Source: Streptomyces sp. NBC_01142 (GTDB lineage: Bacteria > Actinomycetota > Actinomycetes > Streptomycetales > Streptomycetaceae). From it: 64,000 nucleotides of DNA. A program made the translations under genes and the position numbers. The first letter of the stretch is position 1. Every line of letters begins with the position of its first letter. The stretch is from the NCBI RefSeq assembly GCF_026341125.1, contig NZ_JAPEOR010000002.1:186001-250000 (forward strand), read 5' to 3'. Of the stretch, positions 32,181 to 40,588 are shown piece after piece. Under the pieces are notes generated by a model. That model saw only the letters and a program-made list of their open reading frames with translations, ran no database searches and was not told where the DNA came from.

Positions 32181-32915
32181 GACGGTACTGGCTCCTCGGG
32201 CGGGACGTGCGGGGTACGGAGCCGCTGCGGCGGTGAAGCGGCTGGTGGGCGGGGGGTTGTTCCCGGCGACCACCTTACGGGGCAGGGGGCGGAAGGTGGA
32301 TGCGCGGTCGGCGGCTGGGCTGGGTGGGGCGCCCGGGGGGAGTTCCCCTGCCCGCCCGTTCCCGAAACCCGCCCGTTCCCGAAACCGGGGGACTGCGCCC
32401 CCGGCCCGCCGTGGGGGGGCCGGCGCCCCCACAGCCCCGGAGCCACCGCTCCGCGGTGCGGGGAGGAGGTGTGCTTGCTCCCCGCGGCAGCAGCAAACCC
32501 CGCAGCGCGTGAAACGAGAGAACCTCCCTCCCCGGCAGCACCGGCGGATTGCGGTGCTGGGAGAAACCGGGCTTCCTCCCCGCAACACCGCGCTCCGTGG
32601 CAATGGGTGGGCTCCCTCCCCCGCACCACCATGCATTGCGGCGCGGCAAGGGATCGCCCGCTCGTCCTCCAGAACCGCCGGCCCTCGCGACGCAGGGCTC
32701 GCGACGCAGGGCTCGCGACGCAGGGCTCGCGACGCAGGGCTCGCGACGCAGGGCTTGATCACTCTCCGGCACACCCGGGTTGCGGCGCAGGTACGCCGCG
32801 AAGCGATCGCCGTACAGGTACCGAGGAGCGCGGTGTGGCGTGGGGACGGAGAGGGGTCCTTGGGCCGGTCCCGGCGGCAGCCCCGGGCGGGTAACCGCCC
32901 AGGGCTGCTCGGCCG
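32181..32915. other. 735-base intergenic region between cobA and bluB-cobT
   Basis: No supported gene. The frames present are Pro/Arg/Gly-rich with no family resemblance. Contents seen: a repeated CCCGCCCGTTCCCGAAA word near 32340-32385, several G/C inverted repeats (such as GCGCCCCCAC and GTGGGGGGGC words near 32410-32445), and a 14-bp tandem array at 32685-32754. I searched both strands for a cobalamin-riboswitch B12 box (GCCACTG context) and found none convincing. Confidence 0.5.
32685..32754. repeat. 14-bp tandem repeat, 5 exact copies
   Basis: TCGCGACGCAGGGC is repeated five times without mismatch (32685-32754), in the intergenic DNA about 160 bases downstream of the bluB-cobT stop. A likely variable-number locus. 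Confidence 0.95.
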
Positions 32916-35900
32916 TTACTTCTCCGTCACGCCCGCAGAGTCGAACGTCGCCACCTCGTGCATCGCCCTGGCCGCGCTCTGGATAACAGGAAGTGCCAGC
33001 AGCGCGCCCGTGCCCTCGCCGAGGCGCAGGTCGAGGTCCACCAGGGGGCGCAGGCCCAGTTTGTTGAGGGCCGCCACATGCCCCGGCTCCGCGCTGCGGT
33101 GGCCCGCGATACAGGCTGCCAGGGCCTCGTGGGCGATCGCGCGTGCCACCAGTGCCGCCGCACCCGCGCTCACGCCGTCCAGTACCACCGGCGTACGCAG
33201 CGACGCGCCGCCCAGGATGAAGCCGACCAGCGCCGCGTGCTCCAGGCCGCCGACTGCCGACAGAACGCCGATCGGGTCCGCCGGGTCCGGAGCGTGCAGG
33301 TCCAGCGCGCGGCGCACCACGTCGACCTTGCGCGCGTGCATCTCGTCGTTGATGCCCGTCCCGCGGCCGGTGATCTCGCTCGGGTCGATGCCCGTGTAGA
33401 CCGAGATCAGCGCGGCGGAGACAGTCGTGTTGGCGATGCCCATCTCGCCCGTGAGCAGCGCCTTGTTGCCGGCGGCGACCAGGTCGCGCGCCGTTTCGAT
33501 GCCGACCTCGATCGCCGTGTGGACTTCCTCGCGGGTCAGCGCGGGGCCCGTCGTGAAGTCGGCCGTACCCGGCCGGACCTTGCGCGGAAGCAGACCCGGG
33601 GTGGCGGGAAGGTCCCCGGCCACGCCCACGTCGATGACACAGACTTCGGCGCCGACCTGGTTGGCGAAGGCGTTGCAGACCGCCCCTCCCCCGAGGAAGT
33701 TGGCGACCATCTGGGCCGTCACCTCCTGCGGCCAGGAGGTGACCCCCTGCGCGTGCACCCCGTGGTCACCCGCGAAGATCGCGACCGCCGCGGGCTCCGG
33801 GATCGGCGGCGGGCACAGCCGGGACAGACCGCTCAGCTGCGCGGAGATGATCTCCAGCATGCCGAGTGCACCCGCCGGCTTGGTCATCCGCTTCTGCCGC
33901 TCCCACGCCTCGCCGAGCGCCTTCGCGTCCAGCGGACGGATGTTGGTGACAGTCTCCTGGAGCAGGTCGTGCGGCTCCTCGCCGGGCAGCGCACGGCGGC
34001 CGTACGTCTCCTCGTGCACGACCCACGACAGCGGACGGCGCTTCGACCAGCCCGCCTGCAGCAGCTCGGGCTCCTCGGGGAACTCGTCCACGTAGCCGAC
34101 ACAGAGGTACGCCACGACTTCGAGGTGCTCGGGCAGACCCAGGGCGCGTACCATCTCGCGCTCGTCGAAGAAGCTCACCCAGCCGACGCCGAGGCCTTCG
34201 GCGCGCGCGGCGAGCCAGAGGTTCTCGACGGCGAGGGCCGAGGAGTACGGCGCCATCTGCGGCTGGGTGTGGCGGCCGAGCGTGTGGCGGCCGCCACGCG
34301 TCGGGTCCGCGGTGACGACGATGTTCACCGGGGTGTCGAGGATGGCCTCGATCTTCAGTTCCTTGAACTGCTTGGCCCGGCCCTTCGGCAGCGACTTGGC
34401 ATAGGCCTCACGCTGGCGCTGCGCCAGTTCGTGCATCGTCCGCCGGGTCTCGGCGGAACGGATGACGACGAAGTCCCACGGCTGCGAGTGACCGACGCTC
34501 GGCGCGGTGTGCGCGGCTTCAAGGACGCGCAGCAGCACCTCGTGCGGGATGGGGTCGGAACGGAAGCCGTTGCGGATGTCCCGGCGCTCGCGCATGACGC
34601 GGAGTACGGCTTCGCGATCGACGTCGTCATAGCCGGGTGCGGGCGGCGTCCCGCCGCCGACGGGGGTCGGCTCGGGAGCGGGCTGGGGCTCCGCGGCAGA
34701 TTCGGCAGAAGGTTCGAGGACGGGCTCGGCCTGCTCGGGCTCGGGGGCGGGCTCGGCCTGCTCGGGCTCGGCCTGCTCGGCCTCGGGAACGGGCGCAGGC
34801 TCAGGCTCAGGAACGGGAGCCACCTCGGCCTCGGGAACGGGCTCAGGCTCAGGCTCAGGCTCGGAAACGGGAGCCACCTCGGCCTCGAGAACGGCCTCGG
34901 GCTCGGGCTCGACCTCAAGCTGGGGAGCGGTCTCGGGCTCTACGGGCTCCGGCGCGGGCTCCTCGGCGACCTCGACGGTAACGATCTCGCTCACCTCGAC
35001 CTCCTCACGCGGCGCGGGCACCGTCGCCTCGGCGACCGCCTCGGGCTCGAGCTCGGGAACATCCTCCGAGACGGGGACGGGCTCGGGCGCGAGTTCGGGC
35101 TCCGGCTCGGGCTGCACCATCACCGCGACCGGTGTCGGCGCCAGGTGCGGTGTGCTCGGGAGCGATCCGTCGACCGGGACGAACTCACCTGCAGACGTCG
35201 GCGCGGGCGCCGGGACGGGAGCCGAGACCTCGGCGAACACCGGAGCGGGCTCCGGCACGACCGTTTCTGCTGGGGCGGGGGGCGGCGTGTGGGACTGCGG
35301 AGGCTGAGGGTTCCACGGCTCACCGGCCTGCGGCGGGATCTCGCCCAGCTGCGGACCCGGCAGCGCGGCCGCCGTCTCCTCGCGCGGGACGTCGAGGTAC
35401 TCCAGGCCCGCCGTGGCCGGCCCGGGGCTGCGTACGGGCATGGCCTGCGCAGGCGCGCCGGCCGGGCCCCGGTCGGCCAGGGAGCGCACCACGCCGCCCG
35501 AGCTGTCGGGCATCGGCGGCCCCATGTGCAGGGGGCGCCTGGCGGGCGGCGGAGTCGGGGTGGCCGACGAGGGCGGGTTGCGTACGCCACTGAGATCGAC
35601 GTGGCCGGAGTCACGGCCCCCGGCCTCGTGCGCGCCCGTCTCGTGCACGGGGTCCGCATACGCAGTCTCCCCCTGCACGGCAGCCTGTCCTGCGTACGCG
35701 GGCGCGGACTGCTCGGTCGCCGGAGAGGTCCCGGCAACCGGTTCGACGGGGGCGGCCTGAGCGGCCGACGCGGACACGGAGGACTCGGCGACCGACACGG
35801 ATACCTCTGACTGGGCGAAGTGCGTCTCCGCGAACGCGGGAGCCACCGGTTCCACCAGCGGCGCCGGTGCGGGGGCGGTCGCAAAGTCCGGAGCCACAAA

Positions 35901-36353
35901 CTCAGGAGTCACGAATTCGGGAGCCGCATCCGGGCCGACCGGCATCTGTACCGGCGCGGGCGCAGCGACCTGGTGCTCACCAGCGTGGTGCTCAGCGATC
36001 TGGTGCTCAGCGATGTGATGCTCGGCGACCGGCGACCGGTCTATCGGCATCTGGGCCGGCACCTGTACGGGCATCGGCATCGCCACAGCCGGCACATCGA
36101 CCCGGAACTCGGATACGGGCACCGCCCCGGGCGCCGTCTGCGCCACGGAGCCCTGCGCCACCCCACCCGGCTGCACCGGCTGGGGGTCGCTCCACGCGCC
36201 CTGCGCACCCGGCATCAGCAGCAGATCATCTTCGGGACCGTTCTCGGAGGGGTCCAGGAAGGTGTACGCGCCGGGAGCGGGGCTGCCCGGCTGCTCCACC
36301 ATGCCTGCATCCTCCGGCAGCCCCTCGCCCGGGATCTGGCCGGTGTCAGTCAT
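32916..36353 (-). CDS. cobT: BluB-CobT fusion with long Pro/Glu/Ala-rich N-terminal extension
   Basis: A 1145-residue protein in three parts. Residues 1-~570 are low complexity, rich in Pro, Glu, Ala and Val, with many PEPEPE-type stretches. Residues ~575-790 are a BluB-type nitroreductase fold (VMRERRDIRNGFRSDPIP, PSVGHSQPWDFVVI), which breaks down FMNH2 to 5,6-dimethylbenzimidazole (DMB). Residues ~795-1145 are CobT (nicotinate mononucleotide:DMB phosphoribosyltransferase), with FAGDHGVHAQGVTSWP, EMGIANTTVSAAL and LGEGTGALLALP. The fusion would pass DMB from its maker to its activating enzyme. The start at ATG 36353 has GAGGGG 6 bases upstream. The tail codes on the same frame without breaks. 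Confidence 0.9.
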   Translation of the reverse strand: MTDTGQIPGEGLPEDAGMVEQPGSPAPGAYTFLDPSENGPEDDLLLMPGAQGAWSDPQPVQPGGVAQGSVAQTAPGAVPVSEFRVDVPAVAMPMPVQVPAQMPIDRSPVAEHHIAEHQIAEHHAGEHQVAAPAPVQMPVGPDAAPEFVTPEFVAPDFATAPAPAPLVEPVAPAFAETHFAQSEVSVSVAESSVSASAAQAAPVEPVAGTSPATEQSAPAYAGQAAVQGETAYADPVHETGAHEAGGRDSGHVDLSGVRNPPSSATPTPPPARRPLHMGPPMPDSSGGVVRSLADRGPAGAPAQAMPVRSPGPATAGLEYLDVPREETAAALPGPQLGEIPPQAGEPWNPQPPQSHTPPPAPAETVVPEPAPVFAEVSAPVPAPAPTSAGEFVPVDGSLPSTPHLAPTPVAVMVQPEPEPELAPEPVPVSEDVPELEPEAVAEATVPAPREEVEVSEIVTVEVAEEPAPEPVEPETAPQLEVEPEPEAVLEAEVAPVSEPEPEPEPVPEAEVAPVPEPEPAPVPEAEQAEPEQAEPAPEPEQAEPVLEPSAESAAEPQPAPEPTPVGGGTPPAPGYDDVDREAVLRVMRERRDIRNGFRSDPIPHEVLLRVLEAAHTAPSVGHSQPWDFVVIRSAETRRTMHELAQRQREAYAKSLPKGRAKQFKELKIEAILDTPVNIVVTADPTRGGRHTLGRHTQPQMAPYSSALAVENLWLAARAEGLGVGWVSFFDEREMVRALGLPEHLEVVAYLCVGYVDEFPEEPELLQAGWSKRRPLSWVVHEETYGRRALPGEEPHDLLQETVTNIRPLDAKALGEAWERQKRMTKPAGALGMLEIISAQLSGLSRLCPPPIPEPAAVAIFAGDHGVHAQGVTSWPQEVTAQMVANFLGGGAVCNAFANQVGAEVCVIDVGVAGDLPATPGLLPRKVRPGTADFTTGPALTREEVHTAIEVGIETARDLVAAGNKALLTGEMGIANTTVSAALISVYTGIDPSEITGRGTGINDEMHARKVDVVRRALDLHAPDPADPIGVLSAVGGLEHAALVGFILGGASLRTPVVLDGVSAGAAALVARAIAHEALAACIAGHRSAEPGHVAALNKLGLRPLVDLDLRLGEGTGALLALPVIQSAARAMHEVATFDSAGVTEK

Positions 36354-36686
36354 GCGTACCCCTCGCCCATCGGTTCTGCTCCTTCGCCCATCGCCCAGGG
36401 CCCCCGATCGCGGCACACCTGATGCCCGTCAACAAGAACGAGCGTGTGCGCCGCGCGGCACGATGACCCCCGGACACCAAGCATTGTCGCGGTCGTTCGC
36501 CGCCGCGACAGGGAGATCCGTCACGGTCCACTGTGGGCTGCGCCACGTTGCGCGTCCCCTGGTTCCGACGTACCACAAACAGGAGTCAAAGCGACCCCTT
36601 TTTCCGGACATTGACGAACGAAGCGACGAACGCCCGGCAGCGGTACAACGATCGGCCAGCCTACCCCGCGCCGCTCGGCAGCAGGG
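36354..36686. other. Intergenic region between bluB-cobT and cobL
   Basis: 333 bases without a gene, presumably carrying the bluB-cobT promoter; minus-strand TTTGACTCCTGTTTGTGG near 36570-36590 looks promoter-like. A 7-bp inverted repeat (GTCGCGG/CCGCGAC) lies near 36487-36511. No B12 riboswitch was recognised. Confidence 0.4.
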
Positions 36687-37913
36687 TCAGGGGGCGCGGT
36701 CCGGCAGCCTGCCGGAGAGCAGAAAGACGACGGAACGCTCCCGCTCCGCCCATGCCGTGGTGTCCATCTCGACGGACTGCAGCAGCGCGCACTCGACGGC
36801 GTATCCGCCCCCTGCCAGTGCCGCGCCGATCGCCTCGGCCTCGTCGCGGGTCGAGGCATGGGTCACTATGCGTTCCGGCCGCCGGTCGGCGCAGGCGGTC
36901 ACGACGGGTACTCCCCCGCCTCCGATGCGTACGACATCCGGCTCGGGCAGGCGCTCCAGCACATGCGGCGCCCGCCCCTGCACGACCTGGAGCCGGACGC
37001 CCGCACGCCGTGCGGCGGCGTCGGTACGGGCGCAGCCGGCCGGATCGGCGTCGACGGCGATCACCGCGGCTCCGAAGCGGGCCGCCTCCGCCGCGAGCGC
37101 CCCGCTGCCGGAGCCGATGTCCCACACCAGGTCCCCGATGCGCGGGCCGAGGCGGGCCAGCTGGGCGGCGCGCAGCTGCACCGAGTCGCCCTCGCCGAGC
37201 CCCGCCCCGTACGACTCCCACCCCAGTGCCCAGCCCCGCGCCACCGGCGGATAGCCGGGATCACGGCCCGCGATCCAATTGCTGCCGGCCCCCGCCGCGC
37301 TCGCGCTCGCCGCCCCGCCGATCACGATGACCACGTTGGGGTCGCGCCACACATGGTCGGCGACCTTGTCGGAGGTCAGGACGGTGACCTGCTCACGGTC
37401 GGTACCGAGCTCCTCGCAGATGACGAAGGTGCGGTGGACGCCTTCGAGGAGCAGGGCGAGCTCCGCGGGACCGGCTCCCGGGGAGGTGAGGACGCCGACC
37501 TTGCCGTGCGCCCGGCAGACATTGACCGCCCGGCGCAGCGTGCGGCGGTGGGCGACGACGACCTGGGCGTCGTCCCACGGCATTCCGGCCCGGGCGAAGG
37601 CGGTGGCCACGGACGAGACGGCGGGGACGACCTCGACCTCCAGACCGTGCTCCGGCGCACGCAGGGTGCGTACGACCCCGAAGTAACCCGGGTCGCCGTC
37701 GGCGAGGACGACGGCGCTGCCGCGGTGCCCCGCGATCCGGCGGGCGGCGAGGTCGACACTGCCCAGCCGGATGCGCTCGGCTCCCGGCGGTATCTCGGGG
37801 AGCGCCAGATGGTGCGCGGCCCCGGCCACCAGGGTGGCGGCGGAGAGAGCGGACCTGGCGGCGGCGGTGAGGGGCGAACCGTCCCAGCCGATCACCGTGA
37901 CCCGGTCGGCCAT
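36687..37913 (-). CDS. cobL: Precorrin-6Y C5,15-methyltransferase (decarboxylating) CobL
   Basis: A 408-residue two-domain enzyme (CbiE + CbiT). The N-terminal methyltransferase domain has VVLADGDPGYFGVVRTL and VVPAVSSVATAFARAG. The C-terminal Rossmann methyltransferase has LVWDIGSGSGALAAEAAR and VIAVDADPAGCARTDAAA. Together they methylate C5 and C15 and remove the acetate at C12 of the corrin ring. Length and domain order match CobL. AGGAGACTGAGGACG precedes the ATG. Third B12 gene in this stretch. Confidence 0.93.
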   Translation of the reverse strand: MADRVTVIGWDGSPLTAAARSALSAATLVAGAAHHLALPEIPPGAERIRLGSVDLAARRIAGHRGSAVVLADGDPGYFGVVRTLRAPEHGLEVEVVPAVSSVATAFARAGMPWDDAQVVVAHRRTLRRAVNVCRAHGKVGVLTSPGAGPAELALLLEGVHRTFVICEELGTDREQVTVLTSDKVADHVWRDPNVVIVIGGAASASAAGAGSNWIAGRDPGYPPVARGWALGWESYGAGLGEGDSVQLRAAQLARLGPRIGDLVWDIGSGSGALAAEAARFGAAVIAVDADPAGCARTDAAARRAGVRLQVVQGRAPHVLERLPEPDVVRIGGGGVPVVTACADRRPERIVTHASTRDEAEAIGAALAGGGYAVECALLQSVEMDTTAWAERERSVVFLLSGRLPDRAP

Positions 37914-38129
37914 CGTCCTCAGTCTCCTGGTGTTGTCGCAGGTGGGGGCCGCCCGCGAAGGGGGGCATGGCGAGAGTACCTGGAGTGGGCATCGGACGGC
38001 CCGGGGCGGTAGCCGTCGGTTCCGGTCGGCCTGTTCCCGTCGGTCGGTTCGCCGTGCGGTCCCCGGCCGGTTCCCGTCAGCCGATTCCCCGTGCGGTCCC
38101 CGGCCTGTTCGCCGGTCGGTTCGGCCGAT

Positions 38130-38186
38130 CAGTTCCGGTCACCGAGGTCCGGCCGGTCAGTTTCCGGTCGCCGAGGTCCGGCCGGT
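38130..38186. repeat. 28-29 bp tandem duplication next to a GNAT gene
   Basis: Two adjoining copies (38130-38157 and 38158-38186) differ by one insertion and one substitution. A third partial copy (CAGTTCCAGTCG) is the end of the GNAT coding sequence, so the repeats look like copies of that gene's last codons. Further upstream GTGCGGTCCCCGGCC also occurs twice (near 38054 and 38091). Confidence 0.75.
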
Positions 38187-38821
38187 CAGTTCCAGTCGCT
38201 GAAGGAGGCGTATCCCGCGTCCGCCATGTGGTCCGCGACGCCTTCGAGATCCTCGGGCAGCAGGCTCCACACGATCAGGTCGGTGCGGATGTCGGTCCAG
38301 CCGCCGTCCTCCGTCTGCGTACGGGCTATCCACGCGTTGCGCAGCACACCTTCGCTGATGCAGCCGATCTTCTGCGCGACCTGCTGTGCGGCGGTGTTGT
38401 CGGCGGCCGTACGCAGTTCGATGCGCTCGAACTTCTGGACGCGGAAGAGCCACTGCGCGACGGCGAGCAGCGACTCGGTGGCGTACCCCTCACCGCGGGC
38501 CCAGGGGGCGGTGACGTAGGCGGCCTCGGTGGAGAGCGTGCGCCAGTTCGTGTTCTGCAGGCGGAGGGTGCCGACAAGGCGCTGAGTGAGGAACTCGGTG
38601 ACGGCGAGAACTATGCCGCAGCCCTGAGTGCGCTCTGCAGGAGCGATCCTGCCCACCCACGCATCGGCGTCGGCGGCCGTGTACGGATGGGGCGCCGACG
38701 TCCAGGCGGTGACCAGCTCGTCGTTCATCATCTCGGTGTGCGCCGGGATGTCGGCCGCTTCGAAGGGGCGCAGCACCAACCGCTCCGTGCTGATGGACAC
38801 GTCCGGGAAGGTGGTAGTCAT
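38186..38821 (-). CDS. RimJ/RimL-type GNAT acetyltransferase
   Basis: A 211-residue protein with the RimJ-type layout: STERLVLRPFEAADIPAH at the start, the acetyl-CoA segment APWARGEGYATESLLAVAQW, and FERIELRTAADNTAAQQVAQ followed by KIGCISEGVLRNAW. It probably acetylates an N-terminus or small molecule; the substrate is unknown. The ATG at 38821 is preferred over 38833 because GGAG lies 6 bases before it. The sequence just past its stop is tandemly duplicated. Confidence 0.85.
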   Translation of the reverse strand: MTTTFPDVSISTERLVLRPFEAADIPAHTEMMNDELVTAWTSAPHPYTAADADAWVGRIAPAERTQGCGIVLAVTEFLTQRLVGTLRLQNTNWRTLSTEAAYVTAPWARGEGYATESLLAVAQWLFRVQKFERIELRTAADNTAAQQVAQKIGCISEGVLRNAWIARTQTEDGGWTDIRTDLIVWSLLPEDLEGVADHMADAGYASFSDWN

Positions 38822-38980
38822 GCGCAGCTCCATGCCGAAGACCGTCGTAAGGGTCGTAGCCGTAAAGGCACAGCATGCAGCATCGGGTGGAGGATGTGCA
38901 TGACCGGGTGGCGGTACGACGCGGCCCCGCGCACCTCGATGGTGTGCGCGGGGCCTCGTTCAAGGGGCTTGCGGCGAGCG

Positions 38981-39841
38981 CTACTTGACGGCGCCCAACG
39001 CCGGGACGACCGAGCCGGTGTACTTGTCCTCGATGAACTTCTTCACCTCGGGGGAGTTGAGGAGCTTCGCGAGCTTCTCCACGCGGACGTCCTTCTCGTT
39101 GCCCTCCTTGACGGCAAGGAAGTTGGCGTAGGGGTTGCCCTCGGCCTTCTCCAGCGCCAGGGAGTCCTCGGCGGGCTTGAGGTCGGCCTCGATGGCGTAA
39201 TTGCCGTTGATGACCGCGGCGTCGACGTCATTCAGGGCGCGGGGCAGCGTGGCGGCCTCCAGCTCCTTGAACTTCAGGCCCTTGGCATCCTTGATGTCGG
39301 AGAGCTTGGCGTCGGTGCCCGCTCCGTCCTTGAGCGTGATCAGGCCGTTGTCGGCGAGCAGCTTGAGCGCGCGGCCCTCGTTGGTGGTGTCGTTGGGGAC
39401 GGCGACGGTCTGGCCGGCCTTGATGTCCTTGATGTCCTTGGACTTCTTGGAGTAGAGGCCCAGCGGCTCGAGGTGGACGTTCACCACGGGGACGATGGTC
39501 GTCTTGTTCTTCTTGTTGAAGTCGTCCAGGTACGGCTTGTGCTGGAAGAAGTTGGCGCCGACCTGGCCGCTCTCGGTGGCGGTGTTCGGCAGGACGTAGT
39601 CCGTGAACTCCTTCACCTCGAGGTTGAGTCCGGCCTTCTTCGCCAGGTTTTCCTTGACGTAGTTGAGGATGTCCGCGTGCGGCGTCGGGGAGGCCGCGAC
39701 GACCAGCACCGCGGACGCGTCGGCCTTGCCGCCGGACTCGGACTTGGCGGCCGGGTCGGAGGCGGTGCCGCAGGCGCTGAGGCCGAGGGCGAGGGCGGCG
39801 GTGGCGGCGGCAGCCGCGGTGAGCTTGATGTTCTTGCGCAC
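38981..39841 (-). CDS. metQ: Methionine ABC transporter substrate-binding lipoprotein
   Basis: A 286-residue NlpA-family lipoprotein. The signal peptide ends in the lipobox LSAC, so Cys24 should be lipidated. The mature part has the family segments VVAASPTPHADILNYVK, GANFFQHKPYLDDFNKK and VNVHLEPLGLYS, and ends with the LNSPEVKKFIEDKY helix. It binds methionine outside the membrane for MetNI. The start is GTG with AGAGG 9 bases upstream. Last gene of metNIQ, 78 bases after metI. Confidence 0.94.
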   Translation of the reverse strand: MRKNIKLTAAAAATAALALGLSACGTASDPAAKSESGGKADASAVLVVAASPTPHADILNYVKENLAKKAGLNLEVKEFTDYVLPNTATESGQVGANFFQHKPYLDDFNKKNKTTIVPVVNVHLEPLGLYSKKSKDIKDIKAGQTVAVPNDTTNEGRALKLLADNGLITLKDGAGTDAKLSDIKDAKGLKFKELEAATLPRALNDVDAAVINGNYAIEADLKPAEDSLALEKAEGNPYANFLAVKEGNEKDVRVEKLAKLLNSPEVKKFIEDKYTGSVVPALGAVK

Positions 39842-39919
39842 GAAAAGTGCCTCTTTCTGGTGGAGCGGAACGGCGCCCGGACAAGGAGTGCGGGCTGTGT
39901 GGGGTGAGGTTTGTGGGGG

Positions 39920-40588
39920 TCAGGCGGTACGGCCGCGGCGCGCCAGGAGCCGTACGACTCCGTCGCCGATGAGCTGTACGGCGGTGACGATCGCGATCAG
40001 GACGACGACCGTGATGAGCATGAACTGGGTCTCGAAGCGCTGGAATCCGTAGGTCACGGCCTTCGATCCGAGCCCCTCGCCGCCGACCGCGCCGGCCATC
40101 GCCGAGTAGCCGACGAGCACGATCACGGTGGTGGTCACGGCGGAGACGATCGAGGGCAGGGCCTGCGGCAGCAGCACCTTGCGGACGATCGTGGGGATGG
40201 ATCCGCCCATCGACTGGACGGCCTCGACCAGCCCGTGGTCGACCTCGCGGATCGCCGTCTCGACGAGCCGCGCGAAGAACGGAATGGCGCCGACGGCGAG
40301 CGGCACGATCATCGCGCTCGGGCCGATGAAGGTGCCGACCACCAACGTGGTGAAGGGGATGAGCGCGATCAGCAGGATGATGAACGGCAGCGAGCGGCCG
40401 ATGTTCACGATCACGCCGACGACCTTGTTCACCGGGGTGTTCTGCAGCAGTCCCCCCTTGTCGGTGAGGACGAGCAGCACACCGAGCGGCAGTCCGCCGG
40501 CGACGGTGACCAGGGTGGACCACAGCACCATGTAGAGGGTGTCGATGGTGCCCTGGCTGAGCAGCGGCTGCATCTCCGACCAGGTCAC
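39920..40588 (-). CDS. metI: Methionine ABC transporter permease
   Basis: A 222-residue permease with five hydrophobic spans and the EAA loop VEAVQSMGGSIPTIVRKVLLP, which couples to the ATPase. Other MetI features include LYMVLWSTLVTVAGGLPLG and GRSLPFIILLIALIPF. The GTG at 40588 overlaps the metN stop by four bases (GTGA), so translation is coupled. It forms the membrane dimer of the MetNIQ importer. Confidence 0.95.
   Translation of the reverse strand: MTWSEMQPLLSQGTIDTLYMVLWSTLVTVAGGLPLGVLLVLTDKGGLLQNTPVNKVVGVIVNIGRSLPFIILLIALIPFTTLVVGTFIGPSAMIVPLAVGAIPFFARLVETAIREVDHGLVEAVQSMGGSIPTIVRKVLLPQALPSIVSAVTTTVIVLVGYSAMAGAVGGEGLGSKAVTYGFQRFETQFMLITVVVLIAIVTAVQLIGDGVVRLLARRGRTA

Noticed and set aside
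32685..32754. CRISPR array
   Set aside because: Units are contiguous 14-bp copies with no spacers; no cas genes nearby. The same holds for the other tandem arrays.
32181..32915. Cobalamin riboswitch before the B12 genes
   Set aside because: Both strands of 32181-32915, 36354-36686 and 37914-38185 were read for the B12-box context (GCCACTG) and the paired leader elements; none was convincing.
32958..35810. Very long open frame (about 950 codons) antisense to bluB-cobT
   Set aside because: It is the mirror of a GC-rich gene: Arg/Gly/Asp/His-rich with no family resemblance, while the minus-strand frame has complete BluB and CobT motifs. Similar antisense frames over argH, thrS, the pdx genes and metN were dropped for the same reason.
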